Assembly: GCF_900217235.1 (NCBI RefSeq) | Contig: NZ_LT907975.1 | Location: forward strand, 1,027,001 to 1,091,000 | Source: Pseudodesulfovibrio profundus | GTDB taxonomy: Bacteria > Desulfobacterota > Desulfovibrionia > Desulfovibrionales > Desulfovibrionaceae | Direction of reading: 5' to 3' | Length of the DNA: 64,000 bases | Shown here: positions 54,386 through 63,097 of the stretch, piece after piece | Position numbering within the stretch: the stretch's first letter is position 1 | Layout: each line of letters begins with the position of its first letter | Program-made: the position numbers and the translations under genes | Notes under the pieces: model-generated | What the model saw: the letters and a program-made list of their open reading frames with translations, nothing else | What the model was told of the DNA's origin: nothing | Databases searched by the model: none

Positions 54386-54973
54386 CTACTCGGCATCCCA
54401 TACGGCGCCAGCATCCTTGCCCCATTCCTTTTTGGCAAGACGATGCCCAAGGTTGAACGCCTTGGTGTTAACGGCTCGAATCTTCTCCGGAAGTGCGCTC
54501 TCCAAAGACTTGCGCATGGTCGCCTGATTAATGAACGGAAGAAGATACGACAACGAACCAAGAACAACCGTATTCATTGCCTGCACAATGCCAACCTTGT
54601 CTCTGGCAAGGCTGGTGTATGGCAGACCAAGATAGCGATTGGTCGGAGGCTGCGGCACGAGATCGGTCTCCAGTACCAGTACGCCACCCGGCTTCAGGTA
54701 CGGGTAGTACGAGTTACAGGCTTCCTGCGACAACGCCACAAGAATATCAAGACTCTCTGCCTTGGGGTAGCTGATAGGTTCCGAGCTGATGACGAGATCA
54801 CATTTACTAGATCCACCACGGGCTTCCGGACCATAGCTCTGAGTCTGGGTCACATTGTAGCCATGCCCCAGGGCCAATCCCTGCCCCATCACCTTGCCCA
54901 ATGTGATAATGCCCTGACCGCCGAGGCCGGAGAAACGAATTTCGAAACGGTATAAATCCTGTTGCGGTTTCAT
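54386..54973 (-). CDS. korC: 2-oxoacid:ferredoxin oxidoreductase, gamma subunit
   Basis: A 195-residue gamma subunit: FEIRFSGLGGQGIITLGKVMGQGLAL and YGPEARGGSSKCDLVIS are family hallmarks. With the alpha, beta and delta subunits upstream it oxidises a 2-oxoacid (most likely 2-oxoglutarate) with CoA, reducing ferredoxin. It begins directly after the beta stop and ends the operon before the terminator at 54338. Confidence 0.9.
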   Translation of the reverse strand: MKPQQDLYRFEIRFSGLGGQGIITLGKVMGQGLALGHGYNVTQTQSYGPEARGGSSKCDLVISSEPISYPKAESLDILVALSQEACNSYYPYLKPGGVLVLETDLVPQPPTNRYLGLPYTSLARDKVGIVQAMNTVVLGSLSYLLPFINQATMRKSLESALPEKIRAVNTKAFNLGHRLAKKEWGKDAGAVWDAE

Positions 54974-55825
54974 TTACTTGGCCCCCTTCTTGCCTTTCTC
55001 GGAAAAGCTCTTTTGCAAGGCGTAGTATTTCTCCTCGAATCCAGTCTTGTCCCGTTCAACAAACACGCCGATGGGAAGTCGCCCTTCACGTTTTTCCTCG
55101 GGCAGTTCATTGTATCTATCGATAGGTACAGCGGCCTTTTTCATCCACTTATACATGTCGACAGGCGTGCGATACTTGTTCTTTCTTCCATACTGCGTAT
55201 GGCAGGGAGTGATTGCTTCGACAACACTGAATCCGGGGCGCTCAATGGCTTTCGTCAGAACGTTTTCCAGCTTTTTGACATGGAAAACCGTGCCGCGAGC
55301 GACATAGTTGGCTCCGGCTCCCTTTGCCAGCTCAACAGTATCGAACGACTTGTCCAACTGACCATACGGATTGGTCATAGTCGTTGCACCTGCCGGTGTC
55401 GCGGGGGAGCTCTGCCCGCCCGTCATGCCGTAGATGTTATTGTTCAGGATCAATGCCGTCACACCGATATTTCGTCTAGCCGCATGTATCAGGTGATTGC
55501 CGCCAATGGACAAGGCATCGCCGTCACCCATGATGGTGATGACGTTGAGCTTGGGATTGGCCATCTTGATTCCTGTGGCAAAAGTCAACGCCCTGCCGTG
55601 GGTGGTATGGACCGTGTTGAAATCCACATAGACAGCCAGACGGCCGGAGCACCCGATGCCCGCAACGATGACCACATCGTCCTTGGGAATCTGCAACGAG
55701 TGAATGGAGCGGATCAATGTTCCCAGCACGATACCATGTCCGCAACCGGCACACAGCACATGCGGGAATTTCTTATTATGCCTCAGATATTGGTGGATGA
55801 TTTCATTTCCGGTAAATTCATTCAT
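54974..55825 (-). CDS. korB: 2-oxoacid:ferredoxin oxidoreductase, beta subunit
   Basis: A 283-residue thiamine-diphosphate-binding subunit: CAGCGHGIV near residue 20, VAGIGCSGR, ThDP/Mg motif IMGDGDALSIGGNHLIHAARRNIGVTALILNNNIYGMTGGQSSPAT, and cysteines that ligate a [4Fe-4S] cluster. It contains the catalytic site together with korA. Confidence 0.92.
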   Translation of the reverse strand: MNEFTGNEIIHQYLRHNKKFPHVLCAGCGHGIVLGTLIRSIHSLQIPKDDVVIVAGIGCSGRLAVYVDFNTVHTTHGRALTFATGIKMANPKLNVITIMGDGDALSIGGNHLIHAARRNIGVTALILNNNIYGMTGGQSSPATPAGATTMTNPYGQLDKSFDTVELAKGAGANYVARGTVFHVKKLENVLTKAIERPGFSVVEAITPCHTQYGRKNKYRTPVDMYKWMKKAAVPIDRYNELPEEKREGRLPIGVFVERDKTGFEEKYYALQKSFSEKGKKGAK

Positions 55826-55829
55826 GACG

Positions 55830-56975
55830 CTACCCCTGCATGATGACCTTAAGGATTTCAGAAGGAGTCACTATCTGACCGTCTACTCGATTGATCGTGC
55901 GAACCGAGGCGCGCCCCATGTTGACCCGTTTTACTTCGCGAGACATCTGCCCCATGTTCATTTCGGGCACGACAAGGGTTTTGGCATGGGCCAAAATCTT
56001 CTCGGTATGTCGCCTCGGATAGGGGAACAGCGTCTTGAGCTTTAACAGCCCTGCCTTAATCCCATTATCCCGCGCCTGTTTCACGGCCAACTCTGCCGAG
56101 CGGGCCACACTTCCATAGGCAATGACAACAGTCTCGGCATCATCAGTAAGGATTTCATCTACCAGTTGAATATCGTAGAAGAACTGGTCGATCTTGCGAT
56201 GGATGCGATCCATCAGTTCGACAACTTCTTCAGGTCGCTGCGTTGGAAAACCGTTCCTGTCGTGCGTCAGGCCTGTCGTATGGAAACGATAGCCAGCACC
56301 AAGCGGAGGCATGGGCGGAACGCCACGGACTGTTTCCTCGTACGGCTTGTACCACTCCGGCGGCATGGACGGCACGGTCCGCGAAAAGACATCAAACTCG
56401 CCCTCATTGGGAATCTCGATCTTTTCCCGAGTATGTGCCGTAACTTCATCCAACAGAAGAATGACAGGAGTCCGATATTTCTCTGCCATGTTAAAGGCAG
56501 TGATAGTCATATCCAAACATTCCTGCACATTGGAAGCAGACAAGACAATGATGGGGTGATCGCCGTGAGTCCCCCAGCGGGCCTGCTGAACATCACCCTG
56601 CGCCGGACACGTCGGCAAACCGGTGGAAGGCCCACCGCGCATGACATTAACCAACACCAACGGCGTTTCCGCCATGATCGCGTATCCAAGGTTCTCCTGC
56701 TTGAGCGAGAAACCGGGACCACTTGTAGCTGTCAGCGCCTTGCGACCGGCAAGGGATGCACCGATTACAGCCCCCATACTGGCAATTTCATCTTCCAGTT
56801 GGATAAAAACTCCATCTTCGGTCTTCGGCAGTCTGTTCGCCATTATCTCCATAATTTCTGAAGACGGCGTGATGGGGTATCCCCCGTAAAACGAACATCC
56901 AGCCAACAACGCTCCCTCGACAACGGCTTCGTTGCCCAGCGCGAAAATTTCCTTGCGTTTCTTGCGTCTGGCCAT
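55830..56975 (-). CDS. korA: 2-oxoacid:ferredoxin oxidoreductase, alpha subunit
   Basis: A 381-residue alpha subunit: EGALLAGCSFYGGYPITPSSEIMEIM, IQLEDEIASMGAVIGASLAGRKALTATSGPGFSLKQENLGYAIMAETPLVLVNVMRGGPSTGLPT are classic for the 2-oxoglutarate class. It starts 6 bp after the delta gene. A 2-oxoisovalerate-type specificity is possible but less likely. Confidence 0.92.
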   Translation of the reverse strand: MARRKKRKEIFALGNEAVVEGALLAGCSFYGGYPITPSSEIMEIMANRLPKTEDGVFIQLEDEIASMGAVIGASLAGRKALTATSGPGFSLKQENLGYAIMAETPLVLVNVMRGGPSTGLPTCPAQGDVQQARWGTHGDHPIIVLSASNVQECLDMTITAFNMAEKYRTPVILLLDEVTAHTREKIEIPNEGEFDVFSRTVPSMPPEWYKPYEETVRGVPPMPPLGAGYRFHTTGLTHDRNGFPTQRPEEVVELMDRIHRKIDQFFYDIQLVDEILTDDAETVVIAYGSVARSAELAVKQARDNGIKAGLLKLKTLFPYPRRHTEKILAHAKTLVVPEMNMGQMSREVKRVNMGRASVRTINRVDGQIVTPSEILKVIMQG

Positions 56976-56981
56976 GGTCTA

Positions 56982-57254
56982 TCACGCTCCCTTCTTCTTT
57001 GGAGTCTGCTGCTTCGGATTGGAAGAAGACTCTTTGTTCTCCGATTCCTTTTCCTTCACGATGATTGCGAAATCCGGACAGTGCACCTCACAAAATCCGC
57101 ATCGTATACAGTCGTTCTCACGTACTACCGTCGCTTTTCCCTGGCTTCCCAGTTCCAACACGTCAGCAGGACAGAACTCGACGCATATCCCGCACCCTTT
57201 GCACCAATCCGGGTAAATCGTAACGCTACTTTTTCCCTTCTCTCTCTTGGCCAT
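56982..57254 (-). CDS. korD: 2-oxoacid:ferredoxin oxidoreductase, ferredoxin-like delta subunit
   Basis: A 90-residue 2[4Fe-4S] protein with CKGCGICVEFCP and CIRCGFCEVHCP and a charged, disordered C-terminal tail. ATG 57254 gives the usual MAKREKGKSSVTIYPDWC start; ATG 57281 with AGGTGAT upstream is a strong alternative adding nine residues. First gene of korDABC; carries electrons out of the complex. Confidence 0.9.
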   Translation of the reverse strand: MAKREKGKSSVTIYPDWCKGCGICVEFCPADVLELGSQGKATVVRENDCIRCGFCEVHCPDFAIIVKEKESENKESSSNPKQQTPKKKGA

Positions 57255-57437
57255 AAGATTTTCCACCAATACGAGTTTCATTTGCAATATCACCTGCAAC
57301 CCACAACAAATTTCGTATTTACGGTGATATAACAAACACTATTTAAGAAAAGTCCTAACAGGAATTTCCACAGTGTCCAGCCTTTTTCAAAATTCCTTGA
57401 GCACCTAAAAAAAATGCACATCAAAAAAAGAGAAAAA

Positions 57438-57463
57438 CGCCTGGGTCAATTCACTCCCAGGCG
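57438..57463 (-). terminator. Terminator after the deoC-cbiC pair
   Basis: CGCCTGGG (57438-57445) and CCCAGGCG (57456-57463) form an 8-bp stem. The A-run upstream gives T's on the minus strand, ending the cbiC transcript before the kor promoter region. Confidence 0.8.
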
Positions 57464-57489
57464 CTTTTCTCATTCATAATTCATCAGGA

Positions 57490-58140
57490 CTAGGCGGCAA
57501 GCACAGCCAACGCGTTGATCACACAGGCAGCCAGCGCGCTCCCTCCCTTGCGCCCCTCGATTGCAATATATGGAATGTCGCGACTCATCAGCAACGCCTT
57601 TGACTCTGCTGCATTGACAAAACCGACCGGCATTCCAACTACAAGCTCAGGGGGCGCCATCCCTTCATCGATATGTTCGACAAGACGAATAAGCGCTGTT
57701 GGCGCATTTCCAATGACATAAATATCAGGTTTCAATTCCTGAACGGCAACATCCACAGCCGCTTTTGCTCGGGTAATTCCTTCATTTTTAGCGCGCTGAA
57801 CAACCCTTTCGTCATTAATCAGACAATGGATGATACACCCTAGCGGATCAGTACGCCGAACAGGGATTCCACGCTTGGCCATTTCCGTGTCTGTGACAAT
57901 AACAGCCTTATTTTGCAAAGCTTTAATACCATTGGAAACAGCAGCATCATGAAAACGAACAAGATTCAGAAGTTCAAAATCAGCAGTTGTGTGAATCATT
58001 CTTCGCACAATTTGCCATTTTTCACCTTCAAAAATACGCGGTTCAGGCACTTCTGAGTCAATAATTCGAAACGATTCTGCTTCTATTTCTTCCGGTTTTT
58101 TTATGTTTTGAAGTTCAATTTTTTCCATTTTTAAACTCAT
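57490..58140 (-). CDS. cbiC: Precorrin-8X (cobalt-precorrin-8) methylmutase
   Basis: A 216-residue enzyme of cobalamin synthesis that moves a methyl group from C-11 to C-12 of the corrin ring. Visible hallmarks are RRMIHTTADFELLNLVRF with the catalytic His, VIVTDTEMAKRGIP, YVIGNAPTALIRLVE and VVGMPVGFVNAAESKALL. It overlaps deoC by 4 bp, an unusual pairing because no other cobalamin gene is adjacent. Confidence 0.93.
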   Translation of the reverse strand: MSLKMEKIELQNIKKPEEIEAESFRIIDSEVPEPRIFEGEKWQIVRRMIHTTADFELLNLVRFHDAAVSNGIKALQNKAVIVTDTEMAKRGIPVRRTDPLGCIIHCLINDERVVQRAKNEGITRAKAAVDVAVQELKPDIYVIGNAPTALIRLVEHIDEGMAPPELVVGMPVGFVNAAESKALLMSRDIPYIAIEGRKGGSALAACVINALAVLAA

Positions 58141-58796
58141 TTTTCGGAAATTATTCTCACAGAAGCGGAAGCTCCGATGCGACTGGCGCCCGCCTCTATC
58201 ATGTTTATTGCATCCATTCGGGTCGATATACCACCGCTTGCCTTCACACCAATGTCGGGGCCAACTGTTTTTCGCATCAGCTTTACGGCCTCAACAGTAG
58301 CTCCACCCGGCCCGAATCCTGTGCTGGTTTTGACAAACGCTGCCCCACTATCAACACTCATCTGACACGCTTTAACAATCTCTTCAGCATCCAGAACTGC
58401 TGTCTCCAAGATGACTTTGACTGGGATATTCTCCGCTGCTTTGACCACAGCCTGGATATCTTTGACGACCAAGCTATCATCGCCATCTTTAAGGGCGCCA
58501 ATATTCATGACCATGTCAATCTCGCGAGCACCCTGCTCCACAGCCATGGCTGTCTCCATAGCTTTACAGGACGACAGAGAAGCCCCCAGAGGAAATCCCA
58601 CTACCACCACAGACAACGGCTGCGCATCTTTCAGCATCCAACTCGTCAAAGACAGACGAACAGGATTGACGCATACGCCGTAAAAACCATGTCTTACGGC
58701 CTCTTCGCATAGCACTTTGATATCATCAGCCGTAGCCGTCGGTTTAAGCAGTGTGTGATCAATATATGAAGCGAGTTCGGATTCGGATAATTGCAT
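58137..58796 (-). CDS. deoC: Deoxyribose-phosphate aldolase
   Basis: A 219-residue class I aldolase: YIDHTLLKPTAT, CVNPVRL, AAFVKTSTGFGPGGAT (Schiff-base Lys) and IGVKASGGIST (second Lys). It splits 2-deoxyribose-5-phosphate from nucleoside breakdown. ATG 58796 preceded by GGGGA is preferred to 58808. Confidence 0.92.
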   Translation of the reverse strand: MQLSESELASYIDHTLLKPTATADDIKVLCEEAVRHGFYGVCVNPVRLSLTSWMLKDAQPLSVVVVGFPLGASLSSCKAMETAMAVEQGAREIDMVMNIGALKDGDDSLVVKDIQAVVKAAENIPVKVILETAVLDAEEIVKACQMSVDSGAAFVKTSTGFGPGGATVEAVKLMRKTVGPDIGVKASGGISTRMDAINMIEAGASRIGASASVRIISEK

Positions 58797-58887
58797 CAAT
58801 GTCCCCATGCCCTAGAGAATCGGCACTACGAGTTGAAGGTGATACAGAACAATCATTAGCAACGTTTCAGTCGCAAACTGATAACAT

Positions 58888-58920
58888 AAAAAAACGCGAC
58901 GCCCATTCAAGGACGCCGCG
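58888..58920 (-). terminator. Terminator of the amino-acid ABC operon
   Basis: On the minus strand a 9-bp stem (GCGGCGTCC with GGGCGTCGC, two G-U pairs) around a 6-nt loop is followed by a T-run (A-run at 58888-58894). It lies ~40 bp after the last permease stop. Confidence 0.8.
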
Positions 58921-58961
58921 CTTACTCTATCATCTAATGATTAAAGCCGAAAGAGAAAGCC

Positions 58962-59678
58962 CTAGCGGTCTCTGGCCTGGTAGCGAGACAGTTGCGCCTC
59001 CAGACGACGGCTGTATGAAGTCAGAATGTAACAAATCAGGAAGTACAGTGCTGCAATTGTTATCCAGATCTCAAAGGATGCAACCATCTCTCTATTATCA
59101 ACCTGAACACCCGTACGCGTCAACTCGATAACACCGAGAATAGCTGCCAGAGAGGTATCTTTAGTCAATGATACGAATTGGTTAACAAATGAAGGAATCA
59201 TATTTCGCAGGGCCTGGGGCAAGATAACAAAAGTCATTGCCTGGACATTGGAAAGTCCAGAACCGCGAGCTGCCTCCATCTGACCTTTGGGCAAGGCCAT
59301 GACACCGGCACGTACAATCTCTCCAACATACGCTCCGGTAAAGATCATGAAGCAGAACATGGTTGTGGTGAACGCCGGCATGGTCTGACCTGTAATGACG
59401 GGGGCCAGATAGTAAAACCAGAAGATCAGCAGCAACAGCGGCATGCCTCGAATCATCTCAATGTAGCAGACTGAGGGGGTTTTTACCCACCACCGCTTGG
59501 AAAGACGCATCAATCCAGCTGCCAGACCGATCCAGAAAGCACCGAAGATACCGGTTACGGCCAGTATGATTGCTGCAAAAAAGCCTTCCGGCTTATGAAT
59601 GAACGGGAATATCCCATCAATGTAGGTATTTCCCCACAAGAAATAAACGAAGTTATCAACAACGACATCCCAATGCAT
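58962..59678 (-). CDS. Polar amino-acid ABC transporter permease 2
   Basis: A 238-residue HisM/GlnP-type permease: YIEMIRGMPLLLLIFWFYYLAP early, and EAARGSGLSNVQAMTFVILPQALRNMIPSFVNQFVSLTKDTSLA as the ATPase-contact EAA loop. AGGAGG precedes ATG 59678. It pairs with permease 1 upstream. Confidence 0.92.
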   Translation of the reverse strand: MHWDVVVDNFVYFLWGNTYIDGIFPFIHKPEGFFAAIILAVTGIFGAFWIGLAAGLMRLSKRWWVKTPSVCYIEMIRGMPLLLLIFWFYYLAPVITGQTMPAFTTTMFCFMIFTGAYVGEIVRAGVMALPKGQMEAARGSGLSNVQAMTFVILPQALRNMIPSFVNQFVSLTKDTSLAAILGVIELTRTGVQVDNREMVASFEIWITIAALYFLICYILTSYSRRLEAQLSRYQARDR

Positions 59679-59688
59679 AACAAGCCTC

Positions 59689-60456
59689 CTAGTACATGAC
59701 CTGAATCATGAAGTGCTTGTTGTACATGGTGATACAGAACGAGACGACCAGTGAGATCGACAGGTAGATCAACAAGGCAACGGTGAACGCCTCAAACGGG
59801 ATGGCGTGGTAAGACTCGATCTGAGTCGCCTGATACATCATTTCACCTACACCAATAACCATGCAGAGTGATGAGTTCTTGATAAGGTTCAGTGACTGGG
59901 AAATCAGGGGAGGGATTACGATACGCAAAGCCTGCGGCAGGATGACAAATCGATACCCTTGAAGAAAAGACAGGCCTACAGCACGTGAGGCTTCAAGCTG
60001 ATTCTTGGGAATGGAAAAGATACCTGCTCTGATTTCTTCTGCGATAAAGGCCGAAGTATAAACAGAAAGAGCTATGACGCCTGTTATCAACTCGACGTTG
60101 AACAACATCCACTCACCGACAAATTCATGCCCAAACATGCTGAATGGACCAGGGAACCAATAGTACAGGTCATTCATCCACTCGTTAATGCCCGACGGGA
60201 TTACGATGTGTGACGCATTGTACCAAAAAAATATCTGAATAAGGAGGGGCGTGTTGCGGAAAAACTCTGTGAACGCGAGGCTGAACCACTGAAGAACCTT
60301 GATCGGAGTCATACGCATGATGCATATGATGACCCCCAACACCATGGCGCATATCAGCGATATTGCCGATATTTGCAAGGTAGTGACAAACCCATCCCAC
60401 ATCCACTGGGCGGGTTCCCCCGAGAACATCTCTGCCCACTGAAAATTGTACTGCAA
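59689..60456 (-). CDS. Polar amino-acid ABC transporter permease 1
   Basis: A 255-residue permease of the same family: FTEFFRNTPLLIQIFFWY and the EAA loop EASRAVGLSFLQGYRFVILPQALRIVIPPLISQSLNLIKNSSLC. The start given is a TTG at 60456; an ATG at 60429 is a possible alternative. It forms the membrane channel with permease 2. Confidence 0.9.
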   Translation of the reverse strand: MQYNFQWAEMFSGEPAQWMWDGFVTTLQISAISLICAMVLGVIICIMRMTPIKVLQWFSLAFTEFFRNTPLLIQIFFWYNASHIVIPSGINEWMNDLYYWFPGPFSMFGHEFVGEWMLFNVELITGVIALSVYTSAFIAEEIRAGIFSIPKNQLEASRAVGLSFLQGYRFVILPQALRIVIPPLISQSLNLIKNSSLCMVIGVGEMMYQATQIESYHAIPFEAFTVALLIYLSISLVVSFCITMYNKHFMIQVMY

Positions 60457-60546
60457 AACAAAATCCGTTTGTTTGAATATTTACTGGGAAATGAGTGAAA
60501 CCGGAGGTGCCAGGACGGCACCCCCGGAATTCAAACTAAAGGATAA

Positions 60547-61353
60547 TTACATGGGCCACAGTTCTATGGTCCAACCTTCAGGCAGGTCGTATCCCATCCA
60601 CTTCTTGAAAAGCTTGTGGTAGGTGCCATCAAGCCACATTTCGTTGAGGCTCTTGTTTACGAAGTCGCGGAAAGCGGAATCGTTTTCAGGAACACCAAGA
60701 CCATACGGTTCGGAGGAGAAGAATTCGCCTACGATTTCCCACTTTTCAGGGTTGTCGTCGCCAGCCTTGAGGCCTGCCAGAATACCGGAGTCAGTGGTAA
60801 CAGCCTTAACTTTACCCTGCTTCAGAGCCATGAAAGCCTGGGGGTACTCGTCGTAGGAAATTACGCGAGCCTTGGGCTGGGCATTCTTGATATTCTTTTC
60901 GGAAGTGGAACCTTTGACAGTACCGACTTTCTTGTTAGCCAGATCGTCAGTGGACTTGATTCCGGAATCCTTTTTCACCAGAAGCTTCTGGCCATCCATG
61001 AAGTAGGTGATAGAGAAGTCGATCTGCTCATCACGGGAGAACTTGTGGGTCATGGTGGCGGCCAAAATATCTACGGAGCCCTGAGCGAGCATCGGAATAC
61101 GATTTTTGGAAGTAACGACTTTAAACTGGGTGTCTACGCCAAGTTTGCCGGCGATGTATTTACATACATCAACATCGAAACCAACGAGCTGGTTGGTATC
61201 GGGATCAACAAAACCAAACAAGTTTACGGAGTCCTTAACACCACAAACAAGCACGCCTGCTTTTTTTACATCTTCAATTTTTCCAGCGGAAGCCACGGAA
61301 GCGGCGAACACGAAGGACAGCACCAAAGCCAGAACGATAACCAAACGTTTCAT
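60547..61353 (-). CDS. Polar amino-acid ABC transporter substrate-binding protein
   Basis: A 268-residue periplasmic family-3 binding protein. Signal peptide VIVLALVLSFVFAASVASA, then CGVKDSVNLFGFVDPDTNQLVGFDVDVCKYIAGKLG and GSVDILAATMTHKFSRDEQIDFSITYF. It resembles glutamate/aspartate/glutamine receptors; the exact amino acid is uncertain. Strong GAGGAGGAACT before ATG. Confidence 0.9.
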   Translation of the reverse strand: MKRLVIVLALVLSFVFAASVASAGKIEDVKKAGVLVCGVKDSVNLFGFVDPDTNQLVGFDVDVCKYIAGKLGVDTQFKVVTSKNRIPMLAQGSVDILAATMTHKFSRDEQIDFSITYFMDGQKLLVKKDSGIKSTDDLANKKVGTVKGSTSEKNIKNAQPKARVISYDEYPQAFMALKQGKVKAVTTDSGILAGLKAGDDNPEKWEIVGEFFSSEPYGLGVPENDSAFRDFVNKSLNEMWLDGTYHKLFKKWMGYDLPEGWTIELWPM

Positions 61354-61393
61354 AGTTCCTCCTCTCTCAATAGGGATTGCGGTTATATACCAA

Positions 61394-62122
61394 TTATAGA
61401 ATTTCCTTCAGGAAGTTCTTGGTACGTTCATGCTGGGGGTTCTTGAAAAACTCGTCCGGTGGCGCCTGTTCGACAACCACTCCGCCATCCATGAAGAGAA
61501 CACGATCACATACTTCACGCGCAAACCCCATTTCGTGGGTTACGCAAAGCATGGTCATTCCCTCACGGGCCAAGTCTTTCATGACATTCAGAACTTCATT
61601 GATCATTTCAGGATCCAAAGCGGAAGTAGGCTCATCGAACAGCATAACTTTTGGCTTCATTGCCAAAGAGCGGGCAATAGCCACACGCTGCTGCTGTCCA
61701 CCGGAAAGCTCTGCCGGATACTTATGCGCCTGATCATGAATACCAACGCGCTCAAGCAACTGCAATGCAGTCTCTTCTGCTTCGTCTTTGGAAATACCCT
61801 TGACCTTGATGGGGGCCAGGGTAACGTTTTTGAGAACTGAAAGGTGGGGGTAAAGATTGAACTGCTGAAATACGATTCCAATTTCAGCACGAAGATCATT
61901 GATGTTTACGTCTTTATCGAGAATGTCTTTTCCATCAAAAAGGATATGCCCTTTCTGGTACTCTTCAAGCCTATTGATGCACCTGATAAATGTTGATTTA
62001 CCAGATCCGGAAGGTCCGCAGATAACAAGCACTTCGCCCTTATTAACAGATTCCGTTATCCCTTGAAGAACATGGAAGTCTCCATACCATTTGTGCAGCT
62101 TCTGCACTTCAATCATTGCCAT
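61394..62122 (-). CDS. Polar amino-acid ABC transporter ATP-binding protein
   Basis: A 242-residue ATPase: GPSGSGKST (Walker A), [15 protein letters not shown] (signature) and [14 protein letters not shown] (Walker B). First gene of the operon (ATPase, receptor, two permeases). Family GlnQ/AatP. Confidence 0.94.
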   Translation of the reverse strand: MAMIEVQKLHKWYGDFHVLQGITESVNKGEVLVICGPSGSGKSTFIRCINRLEEYQKGHILFDGKDILDKDVNINDLRAEIGIVFQQFNLYPHLSVLKNVTLAPIKVKGISKDEAEETALQLLERVGIHDQAHKYPAELSGGQQQRVAIARSLAMKPKVMLFDEPTSALDPEMINEVLNVMKDLAREGMTMLCVTHEMGFAREVCDRVLFMDGGVVVEQAPPDEFFKNPQHERTKNFLKEIL

Positions 62123-62224
62123 ATGTCAAATACTCCAAAGTGAAATTGGGCAAAAAAAGAAGCCCTTATGTCTGAATAAAATACTAATCGAAAATAAGGT
62201 CCGGGGACCGAATTTGCCGGATAT

Positions 62225-62252
62225 TTATTACCAGAAATCGTAAAAAAGTCAA
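62225..62252 (-). promoter_or_regulatory. Possible sigma-70-type promoter of the ABC operon
   Basis: On the minus strand TTGACT (62252-62247) is separated by 16 bp from TAATAA (62230-62225), ~100 bp before the ATPase start. Matches are fair only. Confidence 0.4.
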
Positions 62253-63097
62253 GGTCATGTTCATATATCCGACACCAAACTAAGAGTCGAATCACTTCGA
62301 TGAGACTCTTTTCAAGTTAGTGATCTGCATTTTTTAAAAGTAAAATTAGAAAAGAATGAACATTTTTTTGCATCGACGCAGAAATAAGCACTACATTCTA
62401 GATAATTTAGATTTATCAAAATTAAATTCGTTTATGTCAAAAGTCGATTAATAGGCCATCTTTACCCAACAAAACATAGAATTGCTCAAAATCAATCGAT
62501 TATATGAAACACCCTTTTCTTCTATGCAATAAAAAGACAACTGTAGACGGATCCCATTCGGGCAAAAGTTGATAAAAAATCGTAAAAAGAGGTAGTTAAG
62601 ACTTATGGGCCCTACGAGTCGTCGTAACAAAACACAATTTTCTTATCCTGATAGAAAAACGTGATTTCAACATCGTTCATTGCATGGCTCTCCGCTAGGC
62701 CATGAGCTGAGTCCATGTCTTCGTGTTGCATAACAAGTCTCAATCTAAGCACTTTTGGAAAGACCAAGTCAGATCGATTTGCTGAAGTCAATTCAGACTA
62801 AAACAAATGGATCAAGGCATAGAAAAATTATAGCTATGCTCCACAGAAGAGCTCTAGAAGCATTAGTCATACCCTTGAGGAGAAATATAACGTGTACGCT
62901 ACACGATACGTCTATAGACCTTGTTGGATCATAAGATCATCGTAAAGCACAAAATCATGTCATCATATGGGCTACTTACAAGAATACTTTGAGACAACAG
63001 AGAATCACCATCATTGCTATGGTCAACCGCTGGTCTATCAGTCACCACCTTCTAAAATGCGAATGTTCCAGAGCTTCAGATCTAAACTAACCACAAC
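62253..63097. other. AT-rich region without recognised genes
   Basis: About 845 bp lacking any frame with a credible start and ribosome-binding site. A hairpin AAGAGTC-N15-GACTCTT lies at 62282-62310 followed by TTTT. No tRNA or known RNA fold recognised. It ends at the IS5 insertion at 63098. Confidence 0.5.

Noticed and set aside
62282-62310. GAGTC...GACTC pair near the ABC operon
   Set aside because: Spacing is much longer than the N6 of the three hydroxylase dyads; better read as a hairpin than an activator site.
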